DNA of 53,937 bases, taken from NCBI RefSeq assembly GCF_000156195.1, contig NZ_GG688328.1, forward strand, positions 118,448 through 172,384. The letters are read 5' to 3'. The number at the start of each line of letters is the position of its first letter. Position 1 is the stretch's first letter. The position numbers were made by a program, and so were the translations under genes. The notes below the pieces were generated by a model that worked only from the letters and a program-made list of their open reading frames with translations, ran no database searches and had not been told where the DNA came from. Shown piece by piece: positions 27,101-35,700 of the stretch. The DNA is from Bacteroides finegoldii DSM 17565 (lineage in GTDB: Bacteria; Bacteroidota; Bacteroidia; Bacteroidales; Bacteroidaceae).

Positions 27101-27558
27101 ATATTACCCTGCAAGGCACTTGTGACATCTGTAACAGGACGATTGACAATGGCATCATCTTTCAACGTAGCAACAGCTGCTGTAATCGTATTTCTTTTTT
27201 GTGTATCCATACCCACAACTACCACTTCATCCAATACTTTGGCATCTTCTTTCATCACATATTTATTTCCTTCCAATTTAGTAACCTTTACTTGCATCGA
27301 AGCGTATCCAACGTATGTAATAGAAAGTATACTTCCAACTTTTCCCTGAATTGAAAAATTACCGTCAATATCAGTAATCGTTCCTCCAGTGTTGCCTTTT
27401 ACCATGACCGTTGCACCAATAATCGCCTCACCACTATCATCCACGACCTGTCCTTTTATCATCTTTTGTTGTGCTAATGCACCAAGAGGAAACAATAACA
27501 GGAGTATCAGAAAAAGAACAACCCGTCCCTGTTTTTTCACGAACTTCTTTTTTTCCAT
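24199..27558 (-). CDS. SusC-family TonB-dependent outer-membrane transporter
   Basis: The 1119 residues have a signal peptide ending GALAQQ (about 30), a carboxypeptidase-regulatory-like domain (KGQVVDDSGEAIIGATVMVK..., about 33-110), a TonB box/plug region (VVVVGMDTQKRNTITAAV; plug to about 235 with VLVDGVEQSMQNVNPADIAS) and a long 22-strand barrel ending MNRNFVFGLDFTF with terminal Phe. There is no STN domain, so it is not an obvious anti-sigma-linked transducer. It imports oligosaccharides bound by the adjacent SusD. It is second in the operon, 31 nt after the GH18 stop; more usually SusC comes first. Confidence 0.96.
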   Translation of the reverse strand: MEKKKFVKKQGRVVLFLILLLLFPLGALAQQKMIKGQVVDDSGEAIIGATVMVKGNTGGTITDIDGNFSIQGKVGSILSITYVGYASMQVKVTKLEGNKYVMKEDAKVLDEVVVVGMDTQKRNTITAAVATLKDDAIVNRPVTDVTSALQGNIAGLNFATDAVGGGVGGETGADIKFSIRGIGSINGGEPYVLVDGVEQSMQNVNPADIASISVLKDASASAVYGARAAYGVVLVTTKSGKKERASVTYRGTVGFSSPINMPKMMNSLEYAMYNNQQYDNGGASSGLQRIPDKTIEKIKGFMQNPYSAEFPGIEANTSGDDWAGAYYNQYGNTDWFDYYFKDKSIRHSHNLSVQGGSDKVNYYIGMGYTYQEGLLDQVQDDLSKYNLNTKLQMKTNNWLRFNLNNNITLQMIKRPMANQTILYNKIGSHRPTQVTQLPVDSEYNLPSWNEMLYLKNSHYQRNRISDALSLSATVTPLEGWDITGEMKIRFDIENNDLIMENNQKYETPVGTFKPGDATNQRQGFAYPGISWKNMYFGSYTRGSMFNYYLSPNVSSSYTHQWGDHFFKAMAGYQMELKEDSQEYMYKDGMLSNDIYSFDNASGNVIAGEARSHWSTMGFYARLNWNYNNIYFLEFSGRYDGSSRFAAGHRWGFFPSFSAGYDIARTPYFQKMALPVSQLKVRVSYGRLGNQNGAGLYDYIAQMPLDAQGTNAWLLPGISSSTASKGTIAQTPKMISPYITWEKVDNANLGFDLMLFKNRLSITADLYQRTTRDMIGPAESIPSISGIASEDRAKVNNATLRNRGWELSVSWNDKLKCGFSYGVGFNVFNYKAVVTKYNNPEGIIYNNHTGLAANKGYYEGMDLGEIWGYRADDLFLSNREIDDYLRKVDLTAFKSNDLWRRGDLKYIDTNGDGRVDGGKGTLSDHGDLQVIGNTTPKYSFGINLNLGYKGFEVSTLLQGVAKRDFPIAGSNYMFGGNNYNFKEHLDYFSTENPNGYLPRLTGWKDDKDFLVNTGYNTTRYLLNAAYMRMKNLTVAYTFNKKQLKHIGISNLKVYVTCDNLFTITKLPKQFDPETLNQVNMSAGGDAKNTAPGLTSPMKQNGNGMVYPMNRNFVFGLDFTF

Positions 27559-27589
27559 AATATTATATTTACTAATTTAGATTATACTG

Positions 27590-29257
27590 TTATTCTACGG
27601 CAGGATTAGCATAGTAATCAAACTCTTCTTTCACAACTTTCAACAAAGACTTATCATTTGTCACATCTACGTCCGTAGCCAAATCCCAACTCATTATTCC
27701 ACCGAAACCATTCTCACACACATACTGTGTTTTTTGGCGAATTGTATTCTGACTATTGAATGTATAGTTCTTTCCATTATACATCCATTCATCCACAGAA
27801 GTGTTAGTAAGATTACCTTTATTTATCAGATCACAATAAGCAACTTGTTCACCGGCTGTTCCAGTAGTTCCATAAAAAGGTACTCCCATCACCAATTTAT
27901 TTTGAGGAATTCCATATTCAACAGCAGTTTGACCGTCTGATTTGAAACGTTCGAAAGAAAAAAGAGCCGCCTGAGGTCCATAGCATTGGAAAGAGATAAA
28001 ATCAACAGCAGCAATTGCTTCAGAAGTTATCTTATAAGAAACCGGATGCAAAGAAACCGTAAAAAACACATTTTTTCCTAATACGCCGCGCAGTTTTACT
28101 ATGGCCTTGCTGTAATTAGTTAATTCACTAGGGGAATAAGCCCATTCAAAGTCAAGATCGACCCCATCCATATTATACTTATCCAAAACATTCTTAACAT
28201 TATTAGCAAAGTTAGTGCGTGCAGTTTCATTACTAACCATCTTCAACCATTCACCACCAGCGATACCCAAACGTAGTTTTCGGTCTCCTACTTGTCCATT
28301 TAATGTGGCACGTATTTGTTCCAAACGAATGACCCAAGTATGAGAATCTTTTCCGAGCTGTGCAGAATCATCATATTTCCAATAAGCAAGTGTTTTTGTA
28401 TTATTCCAAATATCAGTATCAAAAGAGATAGGATTCCTACCCAACGTACCTACTTCCAAACTGCTAACGAATGTCTCATCCAAATATCCTTTGAGTTTCT
28501 CTCCAAGAAAGAAATCTGCACGAGTATTAGGAATTTCAGCAGGAAGAGAACCTGTAAATTCTGTAGGAATATTATTAGTGTCTACATATAATTTAGCCTT
28601 TCCTCCACTATAAGTTATCGCTACATAATGCCAAGCACCAGACTTTAAATTATCATTGACAACAGTTGTCGTAGAATTTCCAATAGTAAATCTTAAAATT
28701 CCTTCAGTTGCACCAAGTTGGAAAGATATAATGGTAGAGTTATTGTTTACCTTATTAAATAAATAAGCACCATCTACCCATTCAGTTATATATAGATAAG
28801 TACCAAATGTAAACTTCTTGTAAGCCCCATCCGGGGAATGAAGTAAACCATCTCCACCATTCATTTTCCCGGCACCATCAAATTTCACCACTCCATTACG
28901 ACCTTCATAAGAAGACATATATGATGCTCCTGTAAGTTCTGCGTCATTCACCGGCAGATCAAATGTCAAATCACCGTCAGCATAAGGACGAGCTGTCAGA
29001 TAAATCAAATCATTACAAGCACCCATACTTGCTCCGGAAATTCGATTTATCTCAAAAAAATCACCACGTATATAAGAACAATTAATAAATGATTTTTCTG
29101 TTTGGTCCGGTTCATCCGGTTCTTCGTTATCACCCGGTTTTCCAACAACTGAACCTTCAGGAGGAGTGCCAGCTGGAACATCCACCCATTTTGTGTCTTT
29201 ACAAGCTGTCAACATTCCAAAGAGGAAGAGACAAAAAAATAGGAATTTGCTTCTCAT
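27590..29257 (-). CDS. GH18 glycosidase lipoprotein with N-terminal LamG-like domain (endo-beta-N-acetylglucosaminidase/chitinase type)
   Basis: The 555 residues start with a lipoprotein signal (GMLTAC, Cys19). A concanavalin/LamG-like module (about 100-265; SGAWHYVAITYSGGKAKLYVD) precedes a compact GH18 barrel (about 290-550). The GH18 signature DGVDLDFEW is intact, with catalytic acid E371; HPVSY, FISFQCYG and MSWDLATD also fit. GH18 uses the substrate acetamido group and cleaves within chitooligosaccharides or the chitobiose core of N-glycans. With sulfatases, GH20, GH2 and GH29 downstream, an endo-acting role releasing a host glycan at the surface is plausible. It is the first gene of the locus, directly behind the promoter. 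Confidence 0.9.
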   Translation of the reverse strand: MRSKFLFFCLFLFGMLTACKDTKWVDVPAGTPPEGSVVGKPGDNEEPDEPDQTEKSFINCSYIRGDFFEINRISGASMGACNDLIYLTARPYADGDLTFDLPVNDAELTGASYMSSYEGRNGVVKFDGAGKMNGGDGLLHSPDGAYKKFTFGTYLYITEWVDGAYLFNKVNNNSTIISFQLGATEGILRFTIGNSTTTVVNDNLKSGAWHYVAITYSGGKAKLYVDTNNIPTEFTGSLPAEIPNTRADFFLGEKLKGYLDETFVSSLEVGTLGRNPISFDTDIWNNTKTLAYWKYDDSAQLGKDSHTWVIRLEQIRATLNGQVGDRKLRLGIAGGEWLKMVSNETARTNFANNVKNVLDKYNMDGVDLDFEWAYSPSELTNYSKAIVKLRGVLGKNVFFTVSLHPVSYKITSEAIAAVDFISFQCYGPQAALFSFERFKSDGQTAVEYGIPQNKLVMGVPFYGTTGTAGEQVAYCDLINKGNLTNTSVDEWMYNGKNYTFNSQNTIRQKTQYVCENGFGGIMSWDLATDVDVTNDKSLLKVVKEEFDYYANPAVE

Positions 29258-29291
29258 AAGTTTAATAATTAAGATTACCTTTTAATAATAG

Positions 29292-29313
29292 GAATGACTT
29301 CCTATCGTCATTC
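29292..29313 (-). promoter_or_regulatory. Hairpin in the 5' leader of the glycan locus
   Basis: GAATGAC (29292-29298) and GTCATTC (29307-29313) form a perfect 7-bp stem with an 8-nt loop. It lies at the predicted 5' end of the transcript, between the -7 box and the GH18 start, and could act as a 5'-stabilising hairpin or operator. Confidence 0.45.
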
Positions 29314-29320
29314 TCCGCTA

Positions 29321-29328
29321 CAAATGTA
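29321..29328 (-). promoter_or_regulatory. -7 box (TACATTTG) for the glycan utilization locus
   Basis: The minus strand reads TACATTTG, fitting TAnnTTTG, about 63 nt before the GH18 ATG. Upstream (about 29363-29392) ACGATT and AATCGT form a spaced inverted repeat that could bind a regulator. Confidence 0.5.
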
Positions 29329-29524
29329 TAGAAGATTCAAGATTGTATGTGTCCTATTTTAGCTACGATTCTTCCAATTTTGTCTAAAATCGTCCATTTC
29401 ATCGGATAATACGAGTTGTTTAGACATTTTTGGATATGCATATAAAACAAAATAGGAAAGGCAAAAATACCCTTTTTGAGCATTCCCGCCTTTTCTTTTT
29501 TTATTTCTACTTTTAGTAATACTT

Positions 29525-30390
29525 TTATAACTTCTCTATTTCATCTACTGTCAATCCCGAAGATTGTAAAATAACATCTATTGAAACCCCTGCCTTCTTT
29601 AAATTACGCGCAATCTCAATTTGCTTATTTCTTTCCCCTTCGGCACGTCCCTCTGCACGTCCTTCCGCACGTTCTGTAAATATATTATCTCTCAAAATAA
29701 CAATATTATCCAAATGTCTATAATAAGCATTGAGTTCTTCCTTTGTCATCCGATCCAAATTTAATCGCTGGCGTGTCTCGTTCAATCCCGGTGCAGTAGC
29801 GTTATCGGAAATATCTCCTGTATTCAGATAGTAAATCCATTTTTCAAGCGGACTTCTTGCTACTTGATTGAAATCATTCACTTTCAATATATAATATTCC
29901 GGATAAAGTTGGCTGACAGTATCCACTTTGAAAGTTTGTTTTTGGAATGAAATCAGTTCTAAAACATCCCCCTGATGAATTCCGCGAAATTCCGTTTTAC
30001 CATGATATACAACATCTTTACCGCTACCTAAAGAGAAATAAACGATATTAACGCTATACACCTTACGAACTTTGTCGTAACCTTCTCCACGATTTATGTA
30101 TTCGGAACCAACTTAGATGTTCCAAATAACGTACGTTGGAAATAAGCATATTCATTATTGTTTTGAACTTCTATTAAAATAAGCTCACCTTTAGAATTTT
30201 TAGCAAGTAAATCCACACGATTATATTTATCGTACTCATCTTCTTAATTACTTTCACTCTCCAATAATTTCTGAATAAGGATTGATTCCCCTAAAAGGGT
30301 AGTCAAAAAACCTTCTAGTACGGCAAAATTAGCTTTATTACGCAATAAGCGTTTCATCGTCCAATCGAAACGAATATAATTACTTGCCAT
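29525..30390 (-). pseudogene. Broken Rpn-family PD-(D/E)XK nuclease/putative transposase gene
   Basis: Alignment by eye to the intact paralogue at 45128-46033 shows the same protein from MASNYIRFDW to the C-terminus. Codon 49 is TAA (30244-30246) where the intact copy has Gln (N-Q-E-D). A second lesion near 30105 loses one base (paralogue reads LVTEYINRGE), after which the last 178 residues are open again. The nuclease core residues fall between the two lesions, so the product should be inactive. The C-terminal tail has a short AEGR/AEGR/AEGE repeat. A TACCTTTG -7 box remains at 30430-30437. An isolated ORF covers only the C-terminal part (29525-30061). Confidence 0.88.
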
Positions 30391-30429
30391 TTTGTTCGCC
30401 TCCTTTTTCTATTTCTGTTTTCATTATAA

Positions 30430-30437
30430 CAAAGGTA
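30430..30437 (-). promoter_or_regulatory. -7 box (TACCTTTG) of the Rpn pseudogene
   Basis: The minus strand reads TACCTTTG about 40 nt before the pseudogene ATG. The same box stands before the intact paralogue at 46053-46060. Confidence 0.5.
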
Positions 30438-30515
30438 AAAGAAATATGTTGGAATCCCAAACAAATACAAAAACTAAATTAACCAGGCTCATGTTATTCG
30501 TCCCAGCGAACAATA

Positions 30516-31265
30516 TTACTTGCCGAGAGACCTTATAAACTCCTCTGCCTTAGCAAGTGTTTCCGGTTTACCAATATCAATAAGTTGCAGATTTTCCACC
30601 GGATAACCAAAGAAGTTCGTTTGTCGACAAGTGAAGAGATAAAAATCCATAATAGAGAACTTTCCTTCCCACAGGGGAACTTCCATTAATTGGAATATAG
30701 CAGGTGAAAGTACATGAATGCCACTGAACGCATATTCTTGGAATAATGATTGTTCATAGTGAAGACCTTCGGGTTTCACTTGACCTGTATCTTTGTTTAT
30801 CCATCCGCAAAGTCTCTTCTCCGCATCGAGAAGCAGATAACGTGAAGTTTTACGTTGGCTTACCAATAAAGTAGCCAAACCATCAGTCTGCAAATGATAA
30901 TCATAAAGTTCTTTCAGATCCACATTTGAAAGAATGTCTACATTGTGTACAAGAAAAGGCTCATCGGAGTTCTCAAAAAAAGAACTGGCTTTCCGAATTC
31001 CTCCCCCTGTATCAAGTAGCACATCACGTTCATCGGAAATGTGGATAGTAAGTCCAAAATTGTCATTCACTTTCAGGAATTCAAGTATTTGCTCGCCAAA
31101 ATGATGAATATTAATTACAATTTCGGTAAAGCCGAATGCTTTCAGCTTTAAAATAACGTGCTCCAGCATGGGACGCCCGGCTACGGGAACAAGAGCTTTA
31201 GGCATAGTATCCGTCAGCGGTTTCAACCGACTTCCCAAACCGGCCGCAAATATCATTGCTCTCAT
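30516..31265 (-). CDS. murU: MurU-like nucleotidyltransferase (MurNAc-1-phosphate uridylyltransferase)
   Basis: The 249 residues match short sugar-1-phosphate nucleotidyltransferases. The N-terminal signature AAGLGSRLKPLTDTMPKALV (residues 7-26) has the GxG loop, Arg and Lys of the family. VHNVDILSN (near 100) supplies the metal-binding Asp. MurU makes UDP-MurNAc from MurNAc-1-phosphate, bypassing de novo synthesis. The assignment is strengthened by the upstream kinase gene, whose stop lies 9 nt before this start: kinase plus MurU is the AmgK-MurU cell-wall recycling pathway known in Pseudomonas and Tannerella. By sequence alone it could also be a generic glucose/mannose-1-phosphate nucleotidyltransferase. 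Confidence 0.8.
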   Translation of the reverse strand: MRAMIFAAGLGSRLKPLTDTMPKALVPVAGRPMLEHVILKLKAFGFTEIVINIHHFGEQILEFLKVNDNFGLTIHISDERDVLLDTGGGIRKASSFFENSDEPFLVHNVDILSNVDLKELYDYHLQTDGLATLLVSQRKTSRYLLLDAEKRLCGWINKDTGQVKPEGLHYEQSLFQEYAFSGIHVLSPAIFQLMEVPLWEGKFSIMDFYLFTCRQTNFFGYPVENLQLIDIGKPETLAKAEEFIRSLGK

Positions 31266-31274
31266 AACGATCTT

Positions 31275-32705
31275 CTATATAGTTGCTTCAAATGTATGTT
31301 TTATATTCTGTTCGCGATGTACTAATTCTACTTTAACCCCAAACTCTCTATTCAGACGTTCCGCCAAATGCTGCGCTGAATAAACGGAACGGTGCTGTCC
31401 TCCGGTACAACCGAAGCAAACCGACAAATTACTGAATCCGCGTTCCATATAACGTTTGACGGAAGCATCCACCAAAGCGTAAACATGGTCGAGAAAACGA
31501 AGAATCTCACCGTCTTCTTCCAGGAAAGTTATCACGGGCTCATCCAATCCGGTAAAAGCCTTATAACGTTCGTATTTTCCTGGATTATTCACTGCACGAC
31601 AATCGAAAACAAAACCTCCACCATTACCTGTCGGATCATCAGGAATACCTTTTTTATAGGCAAAGCTCATTACCTTGACCGTCAGTTGACGCTTCTCCAA
31701 ATCATCTGTAAACTGTTTCAGTCCGGTCAATTCACGTAACATTTTGCAGAGATACGGGTATTCCGGATATTCCTCTTTAAGCAACTCGCGCAAATTTGCG
31801 ATAGCGTATGGAACACTCTGGATAAAATGAGGCTTTTTCTCGAAATAGCCGCGAAAACCGTATGCCCCTAACACCTGCAAAGTACGGAAAAGCACAAAAT
31901 GACGGAGCTGACTATAAAAATAAGACTCATCGATCGGTTGATATTTGCGAAGAGCCTCTATATATTCCTGTAACAATTCTTTCCGAAGGCTATCAGGATA
32001 TTTTGCTTTGGCTTGCCACAAGAAAGAAGCAATATCATAATAAAACGGCCCTTTTCGTCCTCCTTGAAAGTCAATAAGCCAAGGGGTTCCATCCTTTATC
32101 ATCACATTGCGACTCTGAAAATCACGATACATAAAAGTAGCGGAAGAACTACGAAGCAAAACATCACTCATTTTCTGGAAATCATCCTCCAGCTTATCTT
32201 CCTGAAACTCCATTCCGGTAGCTTTAAGGAAACAATATTTGAAATAATTCAAATCCCAAAGTATGGAACGCTGATTGAATTCCGATTGGGGATAACAACG
32301 GGAAAAATCAAATCCGTCAGCTCCGGCAAACTGAATGGCAGGCAACAGACGGATCGTTTTACGAAGCAACTCTTTCTCTTCTTCGGAAAATACACTGGTA
32401 GCACGTCCTTTCTCAATGACATGAAAAAGTAAAGTATCTCCTAAATCCTCTTGCAGATAATACATTTTATCTTCCGACACAATGTGTACTTCGGGAACAG
32501 GAAGCCCATTTTTGCGAAAATGTTCCGCCATATAAAAAAAAGCTTCATTCTCATCAACAGAAGTTCCATATACTCCAATCAGTGTTTGTGCTCCTGTCAG
32601 CCGGAAATAACGGCGATTGGAGCCGGAGGAAGGTAATTCTGTTATATTCTCAGCGGGAACTCCCGTATATGACTGATAAAGTTTCTGCAGTTCTTCGGTA
32701 ATCAT
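31275..32705 (-). CDS. amgK-rapZ: AmgK-like sugar kinase fused to RapZ C-terminal domain
   Basis: The chosen start at 32705 (MITEELQKLYQ, 476 residues) lies downstream of a TATCTTTG box at 32723-32730; the longer ORF from 32744 would start before the promoter. Residues 1-320 form an APH-type kinase: LPSSGSNRRYFR (Gly-rich loop), catalytic MYRDFQSRNVM near 200 and metal-binding LIDFQGGRKGP near 217, as in AmgK, which phosphorylates the anomeric OH of MurNAc/GlcNAc. Residues about 335-476 are a RapZ C-terminal domain: VMSFAYKKGIP, GNGGGFVFDCRAVNNPG, and FGCTGGQHRSVY. Classical RapZ has a P-loop ATPase domain at the N-terminus, which is absent here. In enterobacteria the C-terminal domain binds GlcN6P and small RNAs, so this protein may link amino-sugar sensing to salvage. 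Confidence 0.85.
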   Translation of the reverse strand: MITEELQKLYQSYTGVPAENITELPSSGSNRRYFRLTGAQTLIGVYGTSVDENEAFFYMAEHFRKNGLPVPEVHIVSEDKMYYLQEDLGDTLLFHVIEKGRATSVFSEEEKELLRKTIRLLPAIQFAGADGFDFSRCYPQSEFNQRSILWDLNYFKYCFLKATGMEFQEDKLEDDFQKMSDVLLRSSSATFMYRDFQSRNVMIKDGTPWLIDFQGGRKGPFYYDIASFLWQAKAKYPDSLRKELLQEYIEALRKYQPIDESYFYSQLRHFVLFRTLQVLGAYGFRGYFEKKPHFIQSVPYAIANLRELLKEEYPEYPYLCKMLRELTGLKQFTDDLEKRQLTVKVMSFAYKKGIPDDPTGNGGGFVFDCRAVNNPGKYERYKAFTGLDEPVITFLEEDGEILRFLDHVYALVDASVKRYMERGFSNLSVCFGCTGGQHRSVYSAQHLAERLNREFGVKVELVHREQNIKHTFEATI

Positions 32706-32722
32706 AGTTACATATTTTCGAG

Positions 32723-32730
32723 CAAAGATA
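32723..32730 (-). promoter_or_regulatory. -7 box (TATCTTTG) for the amgK-murU operon
   Basis: CAAAGATA on the plus strand; it decides the start of the kinase-RapZ gene at 32705. It is back-to-back with the TACCTTTG box of the divergent regulator gene. Confidence 0.65.
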
Positions 32731-32751
32731 GGAATTATAAACAAATAATAC

Positions 32752-32759
32752 TACCTTTG
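32752..32759 (+). promoter_or_regulatory. -7 box (TACCTTTG) for the hybrid two-component system gene
   Basis: TACCTTTG lies 24 nt before the ATG at 32784. Only about 20 nt separate it from the divergent minus-strand box, so the two promoters share a control region. Confidence 0.65.
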
Positions 32760-32783
32760 CTTTCATTTAACTGACCTAATCTC

Positions 32784-35700
32784 ATGAGAATAAAAATCTT
32801 TGTCCTACTATGTTTGACAGCTATTATGCAGTTTACCGGTGTCACGCCCCTAAAAGCCAGCCATTATTACTATAAACAGCTCTCCTTAAAAGATGGGGTG
32901 ACTTCAGCCGTGAGATGTATCCTGACAGACAAACAGGGATTTGTATGGATAGGAACGAAGGCTGGAATAAGCCGATATGACGGACATGAGCTAAAGAAGT
33001 ACGTCTATTCCCCAAACAATCCTCATTCGATTCCCAATAACTTAATCCATCAGATTGCAGAAGATGAAATGAGCAATATTTGGATTCTGACCGACAAAGG
33101 AATAGCCCGCTATCAACGTCAAAGTGATGACTTCTTCTTACCTACGGATGAAAAAGGTAATCCTATTATCGCCTATTCAACCTGCCTGACCAAAGACGGG
33201 GTATTGTTTGGTTCTAAAGACAAAGTATACTTTTATAGTTATCGGGATTCTTCTCTTCGCCTTCTGCAAAAGTTGAATAAAGGGAATAATTTTAATATCT
33301 CTTTACTAAGCCTATGGAACGAACATACTGTTCTTTGTTGCAGCCGGTGGCAAGGTCTTGCTTTACTGGATCTGAAAACGGGAAAGCATCGCCTTCCGCC
33401 TTTCGATTGCGGAAAGGAAATCATGAATATGCTGATCGATTCACAAAACAGAATATGGATCGCCCCTTACAATGAAGGAATAAAATGCTTCACCCATAAC
33501 GGAGAACTGGTAAAAGCCTATACTACTCACAATTCCGACCTAAGTAACAACGTCGTTTTAAGTCTTGCCGAACGGGAAGGAAAAATATGGATAGGAACAG
33601 ACGGAGGCGGTATCAATATCCTTGAACCTGAAACAGGACGTTTATCCTTGTTGGAACACATTCCCGGAGGTGATAACTATTCACTTCCCGCCACCTCTAT
33701 CTTTTGTCTCTACAATGATAGGAATAATAATATGTGGGCAGGAAGTATCCGCAACGGATTGATCAATATCCGGGAAGTTTCCATGAAAACCTATACGGAA
33801 GTCCTGACGGGCAGCAATCGTGGATTAAGTAATAATACCGTACTCAGTCTTTATCAGGAATCGAACGACCGCATCTGGGTGGGCACAGACGGTGGAGGTA
33901 TTAATCTCTTTAATCCTATCACAGAGAAATTCACCCATTACTCATCCACTTGGGAAGACAAAATCGCTTCCATTTGTCCATTCACTTCCGGCAATCTGTT
34001 AGTTTCCATTTTCTCAAAAGGAATATTCGTATTCAACCCGACAACAGGCAAGAAAACGCCATTCATGATTATAGATTCGGAAACTTCCATGCGTCTCGGA
34101 AAGCGGGGAAAGACAGTCAATTTATTTTCCAATAACCCTCATAGCATTCTGTTACTTGGAGACCATGTCTATCAATATGACTTGAAGAAACACACTTTCA
34201 ATATTGCAACCGAACAAGAAGGACTGGACATTATCGGCACTTTCTTACCAATAACAAATTATGGGAATTATACTTATCTGAACGACATAAAGCACATTTA
34301 TCGGTTGGATAACCGCACCAACCGATTGGAAGTTCTGTATCAATGCCACAAGGACACTATTATCAATTCTGTTTCATTAGATGAACATGGGCATTTCTGG
34401 ATAGGAAATAATTACGGGCTGTTTCATTATAATCCCGATGAAAAAATACAAACTCCCATATCTACCTCCCTTTTCTCGGAAGTCACATCGATTGTGTGTG
34501 ACCAACAAGGAAAAGTATGGATAGGAACCAATAATATGCTGTTCGCCTGGCTAATCAAAGAACAGAAATTTGTGCTTTTCGGCGAATCGGACGGTGTCAT
34601 TCAAAACGAGTACCTATCCAAACCCTGTTTGTTAAGTTCACAAGGCAATATCTATATGGGCGGAGTGAAAGGATTATTACACATCAATAGTACCCTACCC
34701 TTAATCACTACCGAAATACCCCAACTTCAACTATCGGATGTCATCATCAATGGTGAGTCCGTCAATGATAAGCTAAACAATAATCCAACGAGTATTTCCG
34801 CTCCTTGGAACAGCAATATAATCATTCGGATCATGTCAAAAGAAAAAGACATCTTCCGACAGAAAGTATACCGATATCAAATAGAAGGACTGAACGACCA
34901 ACAAATAGAATCATACAACCCTGAATTGGTTATACGTTCACTTCCTCCGGGAAGTTATAAAATCACAGCGTCCTGCACAGCAAAAGATGGTAGTTGGATT
35001 CCCAATCAGCAAGTATTGGCATTGACTATTCTTCCTCCCTGGTACCGCACATGGTGGTTCATCCTTAGCTGTGCGATTCTCATTACTGTCGTTATTATCG
35101 AGACTTTCAGAAGGACTTTGAAGCGCAAAGAAGAAAAGTTAAAATGGGCGATGAAAGAGCATGAGCAACAGGTATACGAAGAAAAAGTACGTTTCCTCAT
35201 TAATATCAGCCACGAACTACGCACACCGTTGACATTGATACACGCCCCACTTAGCCGGATATTGAAATCACTTTCTCCCGAAGAGCCGCAATATCTTCCT
35301 ATAAAGGCGATTTACAGGCAGTCACAACGGATGAAGAACCTGATTAATATGGTACTTGACGTACGAAAGATGGAAGTGGGCGAAAGTAAAATACAGATAC
35401 AGCCTCACTTCCTCAACCAATGGATAGAACACATCTCACAGGATTTCATCAGTGAAGGAGAAGCCAAGAACGTACGTATCCGATATCAATTGGATCCGCA
35501 AATAGAAACGGTAAGTTTCGATAAAGACAAATGCGAAATTATTTTGAGTAACTTGCTTATCAATGCATTGAAACACAGCCCGGAGAATACGGAAATCACT
35601 ATTATATCAGAATTGCTTCCTGAAAAAGACAGAGTACGTATTTCTATCACTGACCAAGGAAGCGGTTTGAAACAAGTCAACACACAAAAACTTTTCACAC

